Origin: an uncultured Bryobacterales bacterium
GTDB taxonomy: Bacteria; Acidobacteriota; Terriglobia; Bryobacterales; UBA6623
Reading direction: 5' to 3'
NCBI GenBank assembly: GCA_958295955.1
Contig: OY282420.1
Location: forward strand, 3,610,435 to 3,674,434
DNA length: 64,000 nucleotides
The position numbers were made by a program, and so were the translations under genes. Shown one piece after another: positions 26,850 through 36,315 of the stretch (position 1 is its first letter; every line of letters starts with the position of its first letter). The notes beneath the pieces are model-generated. The model worked only from the letters and a program-made list of their open reading frames with translations. It did no database searches and was not told the origin of the DNA.

Positions 26850-28982
26850 ATGGCGGCAGGCGGCGCGGTTAAAATCGAAAACTCGCGGTCGATGCAACTC
26901 GACACTCCGATCAAGTATCTGCAGGGCGTCGGGCCGGACCGCGCGGAGCTCTTCGAATCGCGAGGCATCGCCACGATCGAAGATCTGCTCTACTACATGC
27001 CGCTGCGCTATGAGAACCGCAGCAACTTCAAGCCGGTCTCCGAGTTGGCGCCGGGAGAGACGGCGACGGTCGTCGGAACCGTTACGGCGACGCAACTCTA
27101 CCGCCTGGGGCGCAGCGGGATGCAGATATTCGAGGTTCGCCTGAAAGACCGCGAAGAGCAAAGCGTCGTTTGCAAATGGTTCCGCAGCGCCTATTTGCAA
27201 TCGCGGTTCGAGCAGGGGCAAACCGTCGCCGCCTACGGGCGGATCGACTACGACAAATACTCGCGCCAACTTTCCGTTTTGCACCCCGAATTCGAAATCC
27301 TTCGCCGGGACGACCCCGAAAGCAAGCTGCACCTCGGCCGCATCGTCCCGATCTACAAGACGTTCGGGAAAGTCACCACGCGCATGTTGCGCGGCATGAT
27401 GCACCGCGCCCTCGCCGCCGTGCCCGACGACGACCCGATCCCGGAGTCGATCCGCCGCCGGTTGGGCCTGCCGCAGCGCCAAGCCGCGCTGCAGGAGACG
27501 CATTTTCCGCCGGCGGATACCGACATGAGGCTGCTGGAAGCGCGCCGCACGCCCGGACAGTTCCGCCTCATATTCGAAGAGTTCTTCTTCCTCGAATGCG
27601 GCTTGGCGCTCAAGCGGGCGAAGTCGCGGGCCGCCGCGGGGATCGCCTTCGAGCTCAACGACCGCGCCCGCGAGAAGATCAAGCGGATACTGCCCTTCAA
27701 GCCCACGGGCGCGCAAAAACGGGTGCTCGGCGAAATCGCCGCGGACATGGCCGCACCGACGCCGATGAGCCGCCTGCTGCAAGGCGACGTCGGCAGCGGC
27801 AAGACCATCGTGGCCATCGAAGCCGCGGTCATCGCCCTCGAAAACAACTATCAAGTCGCCCTGATGGCGCCCACCGAGATTCTCGCCACCCAGCACTTCC
27901 TGTCCGTCAAAAAGCTGTTGGAGCCGGCCGGCTACGTGGTCGCGGGGCTGACCGGGTCGCGCAGCGCGCGAGAGAAGCAGAAAATCAAGCGTCTGATCGG
28001 CGAGGGAATTGCGCATGTCGTCGTCGGCACGCATGCGGTGATCTCGGAAGACGTGGAATTCAAGCGGCTCGGCCTGGTCGTGATCGACGAGCAGCATCGC
28101 TTCGGAGTCTTGCAGCGCCTGGAGTTGCTGCGCAAGGGAGCGCATCCTGATGTCCTGGTGATGACCGCGACGCCGATTCCCCGCACGCTCTCGCTCACTT
28201 TCTACGGCGAGCTGGACGTATCGATCATCGACGAGCTTCCTCCGGGGCGCAGCCCGATCGTCACCAGGCGCGGGAACATCGCTCAGGCCGCGAAGGTTTA
28301 CGATTTCGTGCGCAAGCAAGTCCTCGCCGGCCGTCAGGCATATATCGTCTATCCGCTGATCGACGAGTCCGAGACGAAGACGGTCAAAGCGGCGCAGAAG
28401 CAATTCGAGCACCTTTCGAAGGACGTTTTCCCCGAACTCAAGCTCGACCTGCTCCACGGCAGACTGCCCACCGGAAGCAAGGACGAAGCGATGGAGCGCT
28501 TCCGCCTGGGCGAAACGCAGATTCTCGTTTCGACAACGGTGGTCGAGGTCGGCGTCGACGTCCCCAACGCGACGGTGATGGTGATCGAGCACGCCGAAAG
28601 CTTCGGCCTGAGTCAGTTGCACCAACTCCGCGGGCGCGTCGGCCGCGGAGCGCACCGCAGCTACTGTATCCTGATGACGGAAAAGCCCACCGAGACCGCC
28701 CGCGAGCGTATAGGCACGATGACCGAAACCCAAGACGGTTTCCGCATCGCAGAGGCGGATCTGCAACTGCGCGGACCGGGCGAGTTCTTCGGCACCAAGC
28801 AGAGCGGATTGCCGTCGTTCCGCGTCGCCAACCTGCTGCGCGACCGGGAAACCCTGGAGGCGGCGCGGAACGAAGCGGCGGCATACGTGGAAAACCCGCC
28901 CAGCGTCGAGGCATTGGCCGAGTTGGTGAACTACGTCCGCGACAAATGGCAAAGGCGCTACGGCCTGATTCAGGTCGGTTAG
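26850..28982 (+). CDS. recG: ATP-dependent DNA helicase RecG
   Basis: A 710-residue branch-migration helicase that rescues stalled forks and processes recombination intermediates. An N-terminal wedge/OB domain opens with PIKYLQGVGPDRAELF and contains the FNPYL-like DNA-binding region. Helicase domain 1 has Walker A GDVGSGKT (residues 312-319), the DEQH box (413-416) and MTATPIPRTLSLTFYG; domain 2 has VSTTVVEVGVDVPNA and QLRGRVGRG. The C-terminal TRG motif region is present (GPGEFFGTKQSGLP). Met15 is an alternative start; neither has a strong ribosome-binding site. Confidence 0.96.
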   Translation: MAAGGAVKIENSRSMQLDTPIKYLQGVGPDRAELFESRGIATIEDLLYYMPLRYENRSNFKPVSELAPGETATVVGTVTATQLYRLGRSGMQIFEVRLKDREEQSVVCKWFRSAYLQSRFEQGQTVAAYGRIDYDKYSRQLSVLHPEFEILRRDDPESKLHLGRIVPIYKTFGKVTTRMLRGMMHRALAAVPDDDPIPESIRRRLGLPQRQAALQETHFPPADTDMRLLEARRTPGQFRLIFEEFFFLECGLALKRAKSRAAAGIAFELNDRAREKIKRILPFKPTGAQKRVLGEIAADMAAPTPMSRLLQGDVGSGKTIVAIEAAVIALENNYQVALMAPTEILATQHFLSVKKLLEPAGYVVAGLTGSRSAREKQKIKRLIGEGIAHVVVGTHAVISEDVEFKRLGLVVIDEQHRFGVLQRLELLRKGAHPDVLVMTATPIPRTLSLTFYGELDVSIIDELPPGRSPIVTRRGNIAQAAKVYDFVRKQVLAGRQAYIVYPLIDESETKTVKAAQKQFEHLSKDVFPELKLDLLHGRLPTGSKDEAMERFRLGETQILVSTTVVEVGVDVPNATVMVIEHAESFGLSQLHQLRGRVGRGAHRSYCILMTEKPTETARERIGTMTETQDGFRIAEADLQLRGPGEFFGTKQSGLPSFRVANLLRDRETLEAARNEAAAYVENPPSVEALAELVNYVRDKWQRRYGLIQVG

Positions 28983-29061
28983 CTGCAATGCGCCGCCGCG
29001 CGGTCGATAATCGAATCCAAAGCCCCCACGAACCACCGCGTATATGCTCCACTATGAAGGT

Positions 29062-30057
29062 ATGATGCGCTTCCGGCTCGTGCTCCTCCCGCTCGCCGCG
29101 GCCGCGGCGCTCAGCGCTCAAGTGGCTTTCGACCAAAAGGACGGGCGCATCGACATTGCCATCGACGGCAAGCCGTTCTCCACTTTCTACTTCGGCCCCG
29201 AGACGCCGAAACCGTATCTGCATCCCCTGCGCGCCCCCGACGGCACGGTCGTCACCCGCGGCTGGCCGATGGAGAGCATCCCCGGCGAGCTAACCGATCA
29301 CGACCACCACCGCAGCATGTGGTTCAGTCACGGCGAGGTCAACGGCTTCGACTTTTGGGCGAATGAGAAAACACAGACGCCGCGGGAAAAGAAGGGCGCG
29401 ATCGTGCTGGACAAGATCGCGAGCGTGAAGGTGATGGGCAAAGGCGACAAGCGCGGCAACAACGGCCGCATCCGCGCCAGGTTCCATTGGAACGCGCCCG
29501 ACGGCGCGACGCTGCTCTCGGAAGACCGCGTCATGATCTTTCGCGCGGCAACGAAGGACCGCGTCATCGATTTCGACATCACCCTCACCGCGGCCGCCGG
29601 CGAGGCGCATTTCGGCGATACCAAAGAGGGTACGTTCGCCGTGCGCGTAGCGACCGAACTGGAAGAACAGCATCTTCGCGCCCGGGGCATCCCCCGCACG
29701 GGCAGAATCGTCAACGCCGAAGGCAAGGCGACCGAGGCGAACGCGTGGGGGAAACGGTCGCCGTGGGTAGATTACGCCGGCAGCATCGACGGCAAGCTGC
29801 TGGGCATCGCCATCTTCGATCACCCCTCCAACCCGAAACACCCGACTTACTGGCACGTGCGCGGCTACGGCCTTTTCGCGGCAAACATTTTCGGCGAGCA
29901 CGATTTTCACGCCGACGAATCGCGGGACGGCGGCATCACCTTGGCCAAGGGCGAGAAGCTGCGCTTTCGCTACCGCATCCTGATCCACAACGGCAGCACG
30001 GCCGGCGCCAAAGTGGGCCGCAAATACGAGCGTTGGGCCGCTCCCAAGAAAAATTGA
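29062..30057 (+). CDS. Secreted DUF6807 (PmoA-like) family protein
   Basis: A 331-residue exported protein. The ATG at 29062 gives a signal peptide (RFRLVLLPLAAAAALSAQ). The family signature DHDHHRSMWFSHGEVNGFDFW and the late YWHVRGYGLFAANIFGEHDF block mark DUF6807, misnamed 'methane oxygenase PmoA' in databases. It has nothing to do with methane oxidation. Members are frequent in Planctomycetes and Acidobacteria, often near sugar-related dehydrogenases. The function is unknown; conserved His/Asp clusters suggest a metal site. Confidence 0.85.
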   Translation: MMRFRLVLLPLAAAAALSAQVAFDQKDGRIDIAIDGKPFSTFYFGPETPKPYLHPLRAPDGTVVTRGWPMESIPGELTDHDHHRSMWFSHGEVNGFDFWANEKTQTPREKKGAIVLDKIASVKVMGKGDKRGNNGRIRARFHWNAPDGATLLSEDRVMIFRAATKDRVIDFDITLTAAAGEAHFGDTKEGTFAVRVATELEEQHLRARGIPRTGRIVNAEGKATEANAWGKRSPWVDYAGSIDGKLLGIAIFDHPSNPKHPTYWHVRGYGLFAANIFGEHDFHADESRDGGITLAKGEKLRFRYRILIHNGSTAGAKVGRKYERWAAPKKN

Positions 30058-30089
30058 GCGGCGCCCTGCGCAGCTTGTCGTCTCGACGC

Positions 30090-31175
30090 ATGAACGAATA
30101 CGCCGCGCGGCTCGATTCCCTGCGGGCGGCCTCGAAGGGCGTCGCGCTCTACGTCTCCGCGCTGGTCAACATCCGCTATCTGACCGGCTTCAGCGGCAGC
30201 GCCGGGCATCTGCTGGTCGCAGAAGACCGCGCCGCCTTGTTCACCGACAGCCGTTACGAGACGCAGGCGGCGCAGCAAACCTCCGGTCTGGAGTTGGAAA
30301 TCACGTTCGGCGATTCCCGCCCGGCGTTCGCCGACGCGGTGCGCAAACGACGGATCAAGCGCCTGGGATTCGAGAAAAACCGACTCGGTTACGCCGCGTT
30401 CCGCTTTCTCGAGCGGGAACTGCCCGACTGCCGGCTCGCGCCGTTCGACAACGCCGTCGAGAAGCTGCGCATCGTCAAGAGCGCCGGCGAGATCGACGCG
30501 ATCCGGCGCTCCGTCGAGTTGAACTCGCGAGCCTTCGACCAGGCATGCCGCAAGCTGCGCCCAAGCTGGACCGAGCGCCGCCTCGCGGCTGAAATCGAAT
30601 TCGCCATGCGCAAGCTCGGCGCCGCGGGCTCGGCCTTCCCCACCATCGTCGCCGGCGGCTCGCAAGGCGCGCTGCCTCATGCCGAGCCGCGAGACGCGAA
30701 GCCGGCGCCGAAGAGCCTGATAGTGGTCGATCAGGGTGCTATACTCGACGGTTACAACAGCGACATGACGCGGATGATCAGTCTGGGGCTTCCGGACAGG
30801 CGTCAAATGGAGTTGTTCAACGCCGTGCTCGAAGCGCAGCAGGCGGCGATCGACGCCATCCGCCCCGGAGTCGAATTGCAAACGATCGACCGGCGCGCCC
30901 GGCAAATTCTGAGAAAATCGAAGGTTGACGGCAAAAGGCTGGACGAATTGTTTGCGCACTCGACGGGCCACGGGCTCGGCCTTGAAATTCACGAGAGTCC
31001 GCGATTGGCCCCCAAGCAACGCAAACGCCTGCAGGAGGGCATGGTCGTAACCGTGGAGCCGGGCGTTTATCTGCGGGGCGCCGCCGGCGCGCGCATCGAA
31101 GACGTCGTCGCGGTCAAACGCAACGGCTGCGAGGTGCTGACGCCGACGCCGCGGCAGTTGCGGGTCATCGAGTAA
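30090..31175 (+). CDS. pepP: Xaa-Pro aminopeptidase (M24 family)
   Basis: A 361-residue pita-bread metallopeptidase that removes N-terminal residues before proline. An N-terminal creatinase-like domain ([17 protein letters not shown]) precedes the catalytic domain. The five metal ligands can be read in [18 protein letters not shown] (two Asp), [12 protein letters not shown] (His), [10 protein letters not shown] (Glu) and ARIEDVVAV (Glu). The chosen ATG follows DUF6807 by 32 bases; upstream in-frame extension lies inside that gene. Its place just before accB is typical (pepP-accB-accC). Confidence 0.92.
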   Translation: MNEYAARLDSLRAASKGVALYVSALVNIRYLTGFSGSAGHLLVAEDRAALFTDSRYETQAAQQTSGLELEITFGDSRPAFADAVRKRRIKRLGFEKNRLGYAAFRFLERELPDCRLAPFDNAVEKLRIVKSAGEIDAIRRSVELNSRAFDQACRKLRPSWTERRLAAEIEFAMRKLGAAGSAFPTIVAGGSQGALPHAEPRDAKPAPKSLIVVDQGAILDGYNSDMTRMISLGLPDRRQMELFNAVLEAQQAAIDAIRPGVELQTIDRRARQILRKSKVDGKRLDELFAHSTGHGLGLEIHESPRLAPKQRKRLQEGMVVTVEPGVYLRGAAGARIEDVVAVKRNGCEVLTPTPRQLRVIE

Positions 31176-31191
31176 AGGTATCGAGAACGAA

Positions 31192-31659
31192 GTGTCTGAC
31201 TCAAAAATCGACTTGGATTCCATCCGCGAGCTTACCGACCTGGCGGTCGAGAAGGATTTGAGCGAGCTCGAATACGAGACCTCCAAGCAGCGGATTCGAA
31301 TCGTGCGGCAAGGTCCGGCGGTTGCCGCCGCGGCGATCCCGGTCCCTGCCGCCGTCCAACCCGCGCCGGCCGCGGCTCCGGCCTCGGCGGAGACGGAAGC
31401 AGCCGCGGGCGGCGACTCTGCTTCCTATATCGAATCCCCCATGGTCGGCACGTTCTATGCCTCTCCCGCGCCGGATGCGCCGCCGTTCGTCCAAACCGGC
31501 GACCGCATCGAGAAGGGGCGGACCGTCTGCATCGTCGAAGCGATGAAACTGATGAACGAGATCGAAGCCGACGTCGGCGGCATCGTTGCCGAGCGGCTCG
31601 TCGAAAACGGGCAGGGCGTGGAATTCGGGCAGCGGCTGTTCAAGATCACCCCCGCGTAG
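31192..31659 (+). CDS. accB: Biotin carboxyl carrier protein of acetyl-CoA carboxylase
   Basis: A 155-residue BCCP. GTG start 16 bases after pepP. The N-terminal part ([20 protein letters not shown]) is the AccB-specific region, a Pro/Ala linker spans residues 43-70, and the biotinyl domain ends the protein with [12 protein letters not shown], where Lys119 is biotinylated. It precedes accC by 15 bases, giving the usual accBC unit for malonyl-CoA synthesis. Confidence 0.95.
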   Translation: MSDSKIDLDSIRELTDLAVEKDLSELEYETSKQRIRIVRQGPAVAAAAIPVPAAVQPAPAAAPASAETEAAAGGDSASYIESPMVGTFYASPAPDAPPFVQTGDRIEKGRTVCIVEAMKLMNEIEADVGGIVAERLVENGQGVEFGQRLFKITPA

Positions 31660-31674
31660 TAACCGCTTCAGCGC

Positions 31675-33015
<1,341 letters not shown>

Positions 33016-33079
33016 ATCGCGGGTCTTCGATCTTCCCGCCGCCAACGAACCGGCCGGGCCGCTGCGCCTCGGCCGGCGC

Positions 33080-33484
33080 TCAGTCTTCAAGAAAAGCCCG
33101 CAGCCGAAGGGCAAGCGCGCTTTCATCCTTCAAGGCGCACTCCCACAGCGTCAGCGCCGACCAACCGGCGGCTTCGAGCGCGGCGAGTTGCCTGCCGTGC
33201 CGCTCGACGTTGCGGGCGATCTTGGCTTGCCAATACTCGACGTTCGTGGCCGGCATGCGCTTGCCCCGCTTGCAGTCGTGGCCGTGCCAGAAGCAGCCGT
33301 GTACGAAGATGACTTTGCGCCGCGGTCCGAAAACGATGTCCGGTTTCCCCGGCAGGTTCTCCCGGTGCAGCCGGTAGCGGAATCCCATGCGGTGCAAGAG
33401 CCGGCGAACCGTCATTTCCGGCTTGGTGTGACGGCCCTTGACCGTCCGCATGATTCTGCTCCGCTGCTCGGCGGATTCGATCAT
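33080..33484 (-). CDS. vsr: Very short patch repair endonuclease (Vsr)
   Basis: A 134-residue mismatch endonuclease that nicks at T:G mismatches created by deamination of 5-methylcytosine. The ATG at 33484 gives the family N-terminus (SAEQRSRIMRTVKGRHTKPE); the longer frame upstream has no Vsr similarity. The catalytic Asp49 lies in GKPDIVF (equivalent to Asp51 of E. coli Vsr), and the Cys/His zinc region reads VHGCFWHGHDC. It lies downstream of the C5-methyltransferase gene on the same strand, with a 208-base gap, the classic pairing. No cognate restriction gene of the simple type II kind is visible beside it. Confidence 0.94.
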   Translation of the reverse strand: MIESAEQRSRIMRTVKGRHTKPEMTVRRLLHRMGFRYRLHRENLPGKPDIVFGPRRKVIFVHGCFWHGHDCKRGKRMPATNVEYWQAKIARNVERHGRQLAALEAAGWSALTLWECALKDESALALRLRAFLED

Positions 33485-33692
33485 GACCGACGAATAGCCG
33501 TTGGAGCGGACTGCCGTTGAACGGCGTCCGTTCCACGGTGCGCGACCGCGAAATCGACCGAATTGGTTTCCTCCGCAAGGCAGCCGAAGCAAGCGTGAAA
33601 TGCTTTCATGATTTTCTTTCGGAGTTGCTCGTTGCGCTTGCAAGCGGTAACGCTCATGCGGCCGCTGCGCGAGGCCGCCCGCTCTGGGACCA

Positions 33693-34928
33693 TCAAGGAC
33701 GCCTGCTATGGGACCGTCGCCGGTAAATGGGATTAGGTGGGATTAGGTGGGATTTACTGGGATTGGGCCGTCCGCTTACAGCCGCTCCGGTCTGCAATGC
33801 CGGGGCAAGCGCCGGCTCGAAAATTTCGCGCGCCAGGAACCGCACCACCGGCGCCGCGACCCCGTCGCCCGTCAAATGATACGCCTCGTTGTAGTTGTCG
33901 GGCAGGATATAGTTGTCCGGCAACCCCATCAGACGCGCCGTTTCGCGGCTCGACATCAAGCGCGAGCGTACCTTGCCGTTCTCGACGACGACGACAATCT
34001 GCCGGCTGGAGCCGCCGGCCGGCGTCCGCAGGCAACCCGCAACGTCGTCGAAGCGGACTTCCGCGCGCTGCGTCTTGCGCCCCGCCGCGTCGCGCCGCGT
34101 ACGCTTGTAAGCCGTGCCCGCGATGCGGCGTCCCGTCGACTTGGCCTTGCGCACTTTCTCCAGATTGACTGCGCTCATCATGGCCGACAGTCTTGCGGTT
34201 TCAGCCGGAGAGTGCCAGGAAACGTCGGCGGGGTCGTCTTCGATAAGCTCGGAAAAGCCGATTCTCCCGGGCGGCGGAGCGGATGCAACCCACCATATCC
34301 AGTTTTCCTTGACTGCATCCGGAAGCCTGCGCCAAGCTGCCTCAAGCATCCGCGGATGGAATTCTCCGAGCGGGCCGGCGCCGGCGAGCTTCCCGGGTAT
34401 CGCCGCGTCTTCGCGAACGGCGATCACGAAGAGCCTCGGCCTGGATTGCGGAACGAACAGCGCCGCGTCCACAACCAAGGCGCCGTACCGGTATCCGCCT
34501 TCCTGCAGGGCCCGGCAAATCGCCGTGAAGTCCTTGCCCCCGTGAGAAGCCAGGGTCCCGCATACGTTTTCGAGAACGAGCAGCGTCGGCGCTCTGTGTT
34601 GCCGGCCCAACTCCAGCATGAGACGCTGGAACGGCCAAAACGTGCCCGATCGTTCCCCTTGCAAACCGGCGCCGCAGCCGGCAAGCGACAAGTCTTGGCA
34701 AGGAAATGACGCCCAGGCAAGATCGGCACGGCCCGGCAAGTCTTCGGCGGTTACGTCTTTGATGTCGCCGCGCAGGTAGCCGTCCGCTCCCCAATTCCGG
34801 CGGTACGCCGCGGCTTTCTTGCGGTCAATATCGTTTGCGAACAGACACCGCCAATGCTTGCCGAGACCGGCCCGCGCCATCCCGGCGCCGGCAAAAAATT
34901 CATAGAACGCGGGCGTCGGCGCGATCAT
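33693..34928 (-). CDS. DNA (cytosine-5)-methyltransferase
   Basis: A 411-residue C5-MTase. Motif I FFAGAGMARAGL (SAM), motif IV FPCQDLSLAG (catalytic Cys77), motif VI ENV (120-122), motif VIII VPQSRPRLFV, a target-recognition region (about 200-320), and motif X GDGVAAPVVRFLAREI. The GTG at 34985 would add 19 residues; the ATG at 34928 better matches the family start. The last 25 or so residues are encoded by a run of 10-bp repeats and read PNPSKSHLIPPNPI, so the true C-terminus may have been altered. Its Vsr partner suggests protection or repair of a methylated target site, but the site is unknown. Confidence 0.93.
   Translation of the reverse strand: MIAPTPAFYEFFAGAGMARAGLGKHWRCLFANDIDRKKAAAYRRNWGADGYLRGDIKDVTAEDLPGRADLAWASFPCQDLSLAGCGAGLQGERSGTFWPFQRLMLELGRQHRAPTLLVLENVCGTLASHGGKDFTAICRALQEGGYRYGALVVDAALFVPQSRPRLFVIAVREDAAIPGKLAGAGPLGEFHPRMLEAAWRRLPDAVKENWIWWVASAPPPGRIGFSELIEDDPADVSWHSPAETARLSAMMSAVNLEKVRKAKSTGRRIAGTAYKRTRRDAAGRKTQRAEVRFDDVAGCLRTPAGGSSRQIVVVVENGKVRSRLMSSRETARLMGLPDNYILPDNYNEAYHLTGDGVAAPVVRFLAREIFEPALAPALQTGAAVSGRPNPSKSHLIPPNPIYRRRSHSRRP
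33728..33767. repeat. Four 10-bp direct repeats at the left side of the defence island
   Basis: Four adjacent 10-base units: TGGGATTAGG twice, then TGGGATTTAC and TGGGATTGGG. They overlap the 3' end of the methyltransferase gene. Three bases further in is GTCCGCTTACAGC (33770-33782), which reappears inverted at 42235-42247 near the opposite edge of the island. Confidence 0.85.
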
Positions 34929-35125
34929 CGGCCTGACAACGTTGCGGCGGCGAATATGCCCCGCGGATACCCCGCAGCTTAACACGCCGGCGGGGCGCGG
35001 TTCTATCGCTTCCCGCGGCGCCGGTAAACCCGTCGCCGATTCGTTGCGGCATCTGCGATGATTGTTGGTTTGCGCTCTCCCCTGCCGTGCGCCGCGCGGA
35101 GCGGGGGCCGTTTAGCCAAAACACC

Positions 35126-35154
35126 TTGACTCCCGCCGCGCCACAAACTAAAAT
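35126..35154 (+). promoter_or_regulatory. Sigma-70 type promoter of the Clp-fold protease operon
   Basis: TTGACT (35126-35131), an exact 17-base spacer and TAAAAT (35149-35154), followed by the ATG of the small charged protein at 35178. Both hexamers are one mismatch from consensus, making this the best housekeeping-type promoter in the window. Confidence 0.6.
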
Positions 35155-35177
35155 TCTCCTGTAAGCAAGAGACGGCA

Positions 35178-35408
35178 ATGGCGCAGAAAGTACCCAAGAA
35201 TGAGGGCGATATGCCGGATCATAATCAACTGAGAATCGAGGAGAAAGACCAACCGGTCGCCGATTCGGAACGGGTTCTGCCTCCTGGTCAGGGCTACGAT
35301 GCGGACTGGCAAGAAAGAATTGAGCGAGCCAAGCGTGCCCGAGAGGAAGGCAAGAAGGCGCGCGCGAATAAGCCGTCAGCCTTCACGACAAGCCGTTTCA
35401 GGATCTAA
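35178..35408 (+). CDS. Small highly charged protein upstream of the Clp-fold protease
   Basis: A 76-residue hydrophilic protein with no membrane segment or recognised domain. The middle is acidic (LRIEEKDQPVADSE) and the C-terminal half is a basic helix (RIERAKRAREEGKKARANKP). It follows a good promoter by 23 bases and precedes the protease start by 13 bases, so both are probably made together. It could be an adaptor, substrate or inhibitor of the protease; nothing in the sequence decides this. Confidence 0.55.
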   Translation: MAQKVPKNEGDMPDHNQLRIEEKDQPVADSERVLPPGQGYDADWQERIERAKRAREEGKKARANKPSAFTTSRFRI

Positions 35409-35421
35409 GCCAAGCTCATCT

Positions 35422-36276
35422 ATGGACGGCAGCAATCAATTCACTCGGAGTCCGCTTTACGAAGCGCAGCATGCGCCTCGCTACGAGCGGCAGAAACTTA
35501 TCCGAAGTTACGAAAAGAAATACCAATGTCGCTTGGTCGTGATGTGCGACATACTCTTCCCGTCCAGCATCACGCTATTTGAGGAGGCGCTATTCGACGC
35601 AGATCCCGAACAGGACCTTCACGTCATTTTGGGCACCCCAGGCGGAGACGGCGAAACGGCGCTGCGTCTTGCTCGTCAGGCACAAGCCCGCTGCAAGAAT
35701 CTTACCGTGATCGTCCCGGATCAAGCGAAGAGCGCAGGCACGCTGTTTGCGCTTGGAGCTCACCAGATCTACATGGGGCCAACAAGTGATCTTGGCCCGA
35801 TAGATCCCCAATTCCTGATCAATGGCTCGCTGGTAGCAGCAAAAGCGATCATAGCAGCGGTCGAGAACGCCGAGGACCGTATTCAGAAGAATCCGGCCAC
35901 TTACCCACTGCATGCATCGTTGCTTGCCGATGTCACCGCAGTGATGGTGCAACAAGCACGCGATGCGTTGGCACGAACCGATGACATATTGCGTGAAGCT
36001 TTGGCCTGTGTCCCCGGTCGCGAGAACGACGAAGTCGAGACACTTGTCCAGAAATTGAAGGCCCCGCTGATCGGAGCGCCCAAGAGCCATAGCGCTATCA
36101 TCTCCACCGACGATGCAGACCGTTTCGGGCTGCCGGTCAAGAAGGCCGACCCGGCCGGCGATAGATGGCGGGATGTCTGGCGCCTGTGGACCAAGTACGC
36201 CGCGCTAAATGCGACCCGTGTGTACGAGGGTTCGACAGCGTCGTATGTTGTTCCTTCGAACGATACCGCCCAGTAG
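35422..36276 (+). CDS. SDH-family Clp-fold serine protease
   Basis: A 284-residue protein of the serine dehydrogenase proteinase (SDH_sah, PF01972-type) family with the ClpP/crotonase fold. The oxyanion strand reads VILGTPGGDGETALRLA, the nucleophile is probably Ser104 in DQAKSAGTLFALGA, and the acidic partner lies in GPTSDLGPIDPQ (Asp123 or Asp128). No signal peptide or membrane helix is present, unlike many SppA relatives, so it acts in the cytoplasm. The ATG at 35422 is chosen because upstream in-frame sequence overlaps the small charged gene. It lies inside a cluster of restriction and abortive-infection genes, so a defence role is a reasonable but untested inference. Confidence 0.82.
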   Translation: MDGSNQFTRSPLYEAQHAPRYERQKLIRSYEKKYQCRLVVMCDILFPSSITLFEEALFDADPEQDLHVILGTPGGDGETALRLARQAQARCKNLTVIVPDQAKSAGTLFALGAHQIYMGPTSDLGPIDPQFLINGSLVAAKAIIAAVENAEDRIQKNPATYPLHASLLADVTAVMVQQARDALARTDDILREALACVPGRENDEVETLVQKLKAPLIGAPKSHSAIISTDDADRFGLPVKKADPAGDRWRDVWRLWTKYAALNATRVYEGSTASYVVPSNDTAQ

Positions 36277-36315
36277 CGCAAGGAAGGCGATGACCAACCG
36301 GCCGGGGCTGAAGCG

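Noticed and set aside
26115-29036. 973-codon minus-strand open frame opposite the enolase-superfamily gene and recG
   Set aside because: The plus-strand genes have complete catalytic motifs; the antisense frame has none.
29062-30057. Methane monooxygenase subunit (PmoA) as suggested by the historical family name
   Set aside because: The protein is a soluble exported DUF6807 member; it has no PmoA membrane topology and no pmoB or pmoC nearby.
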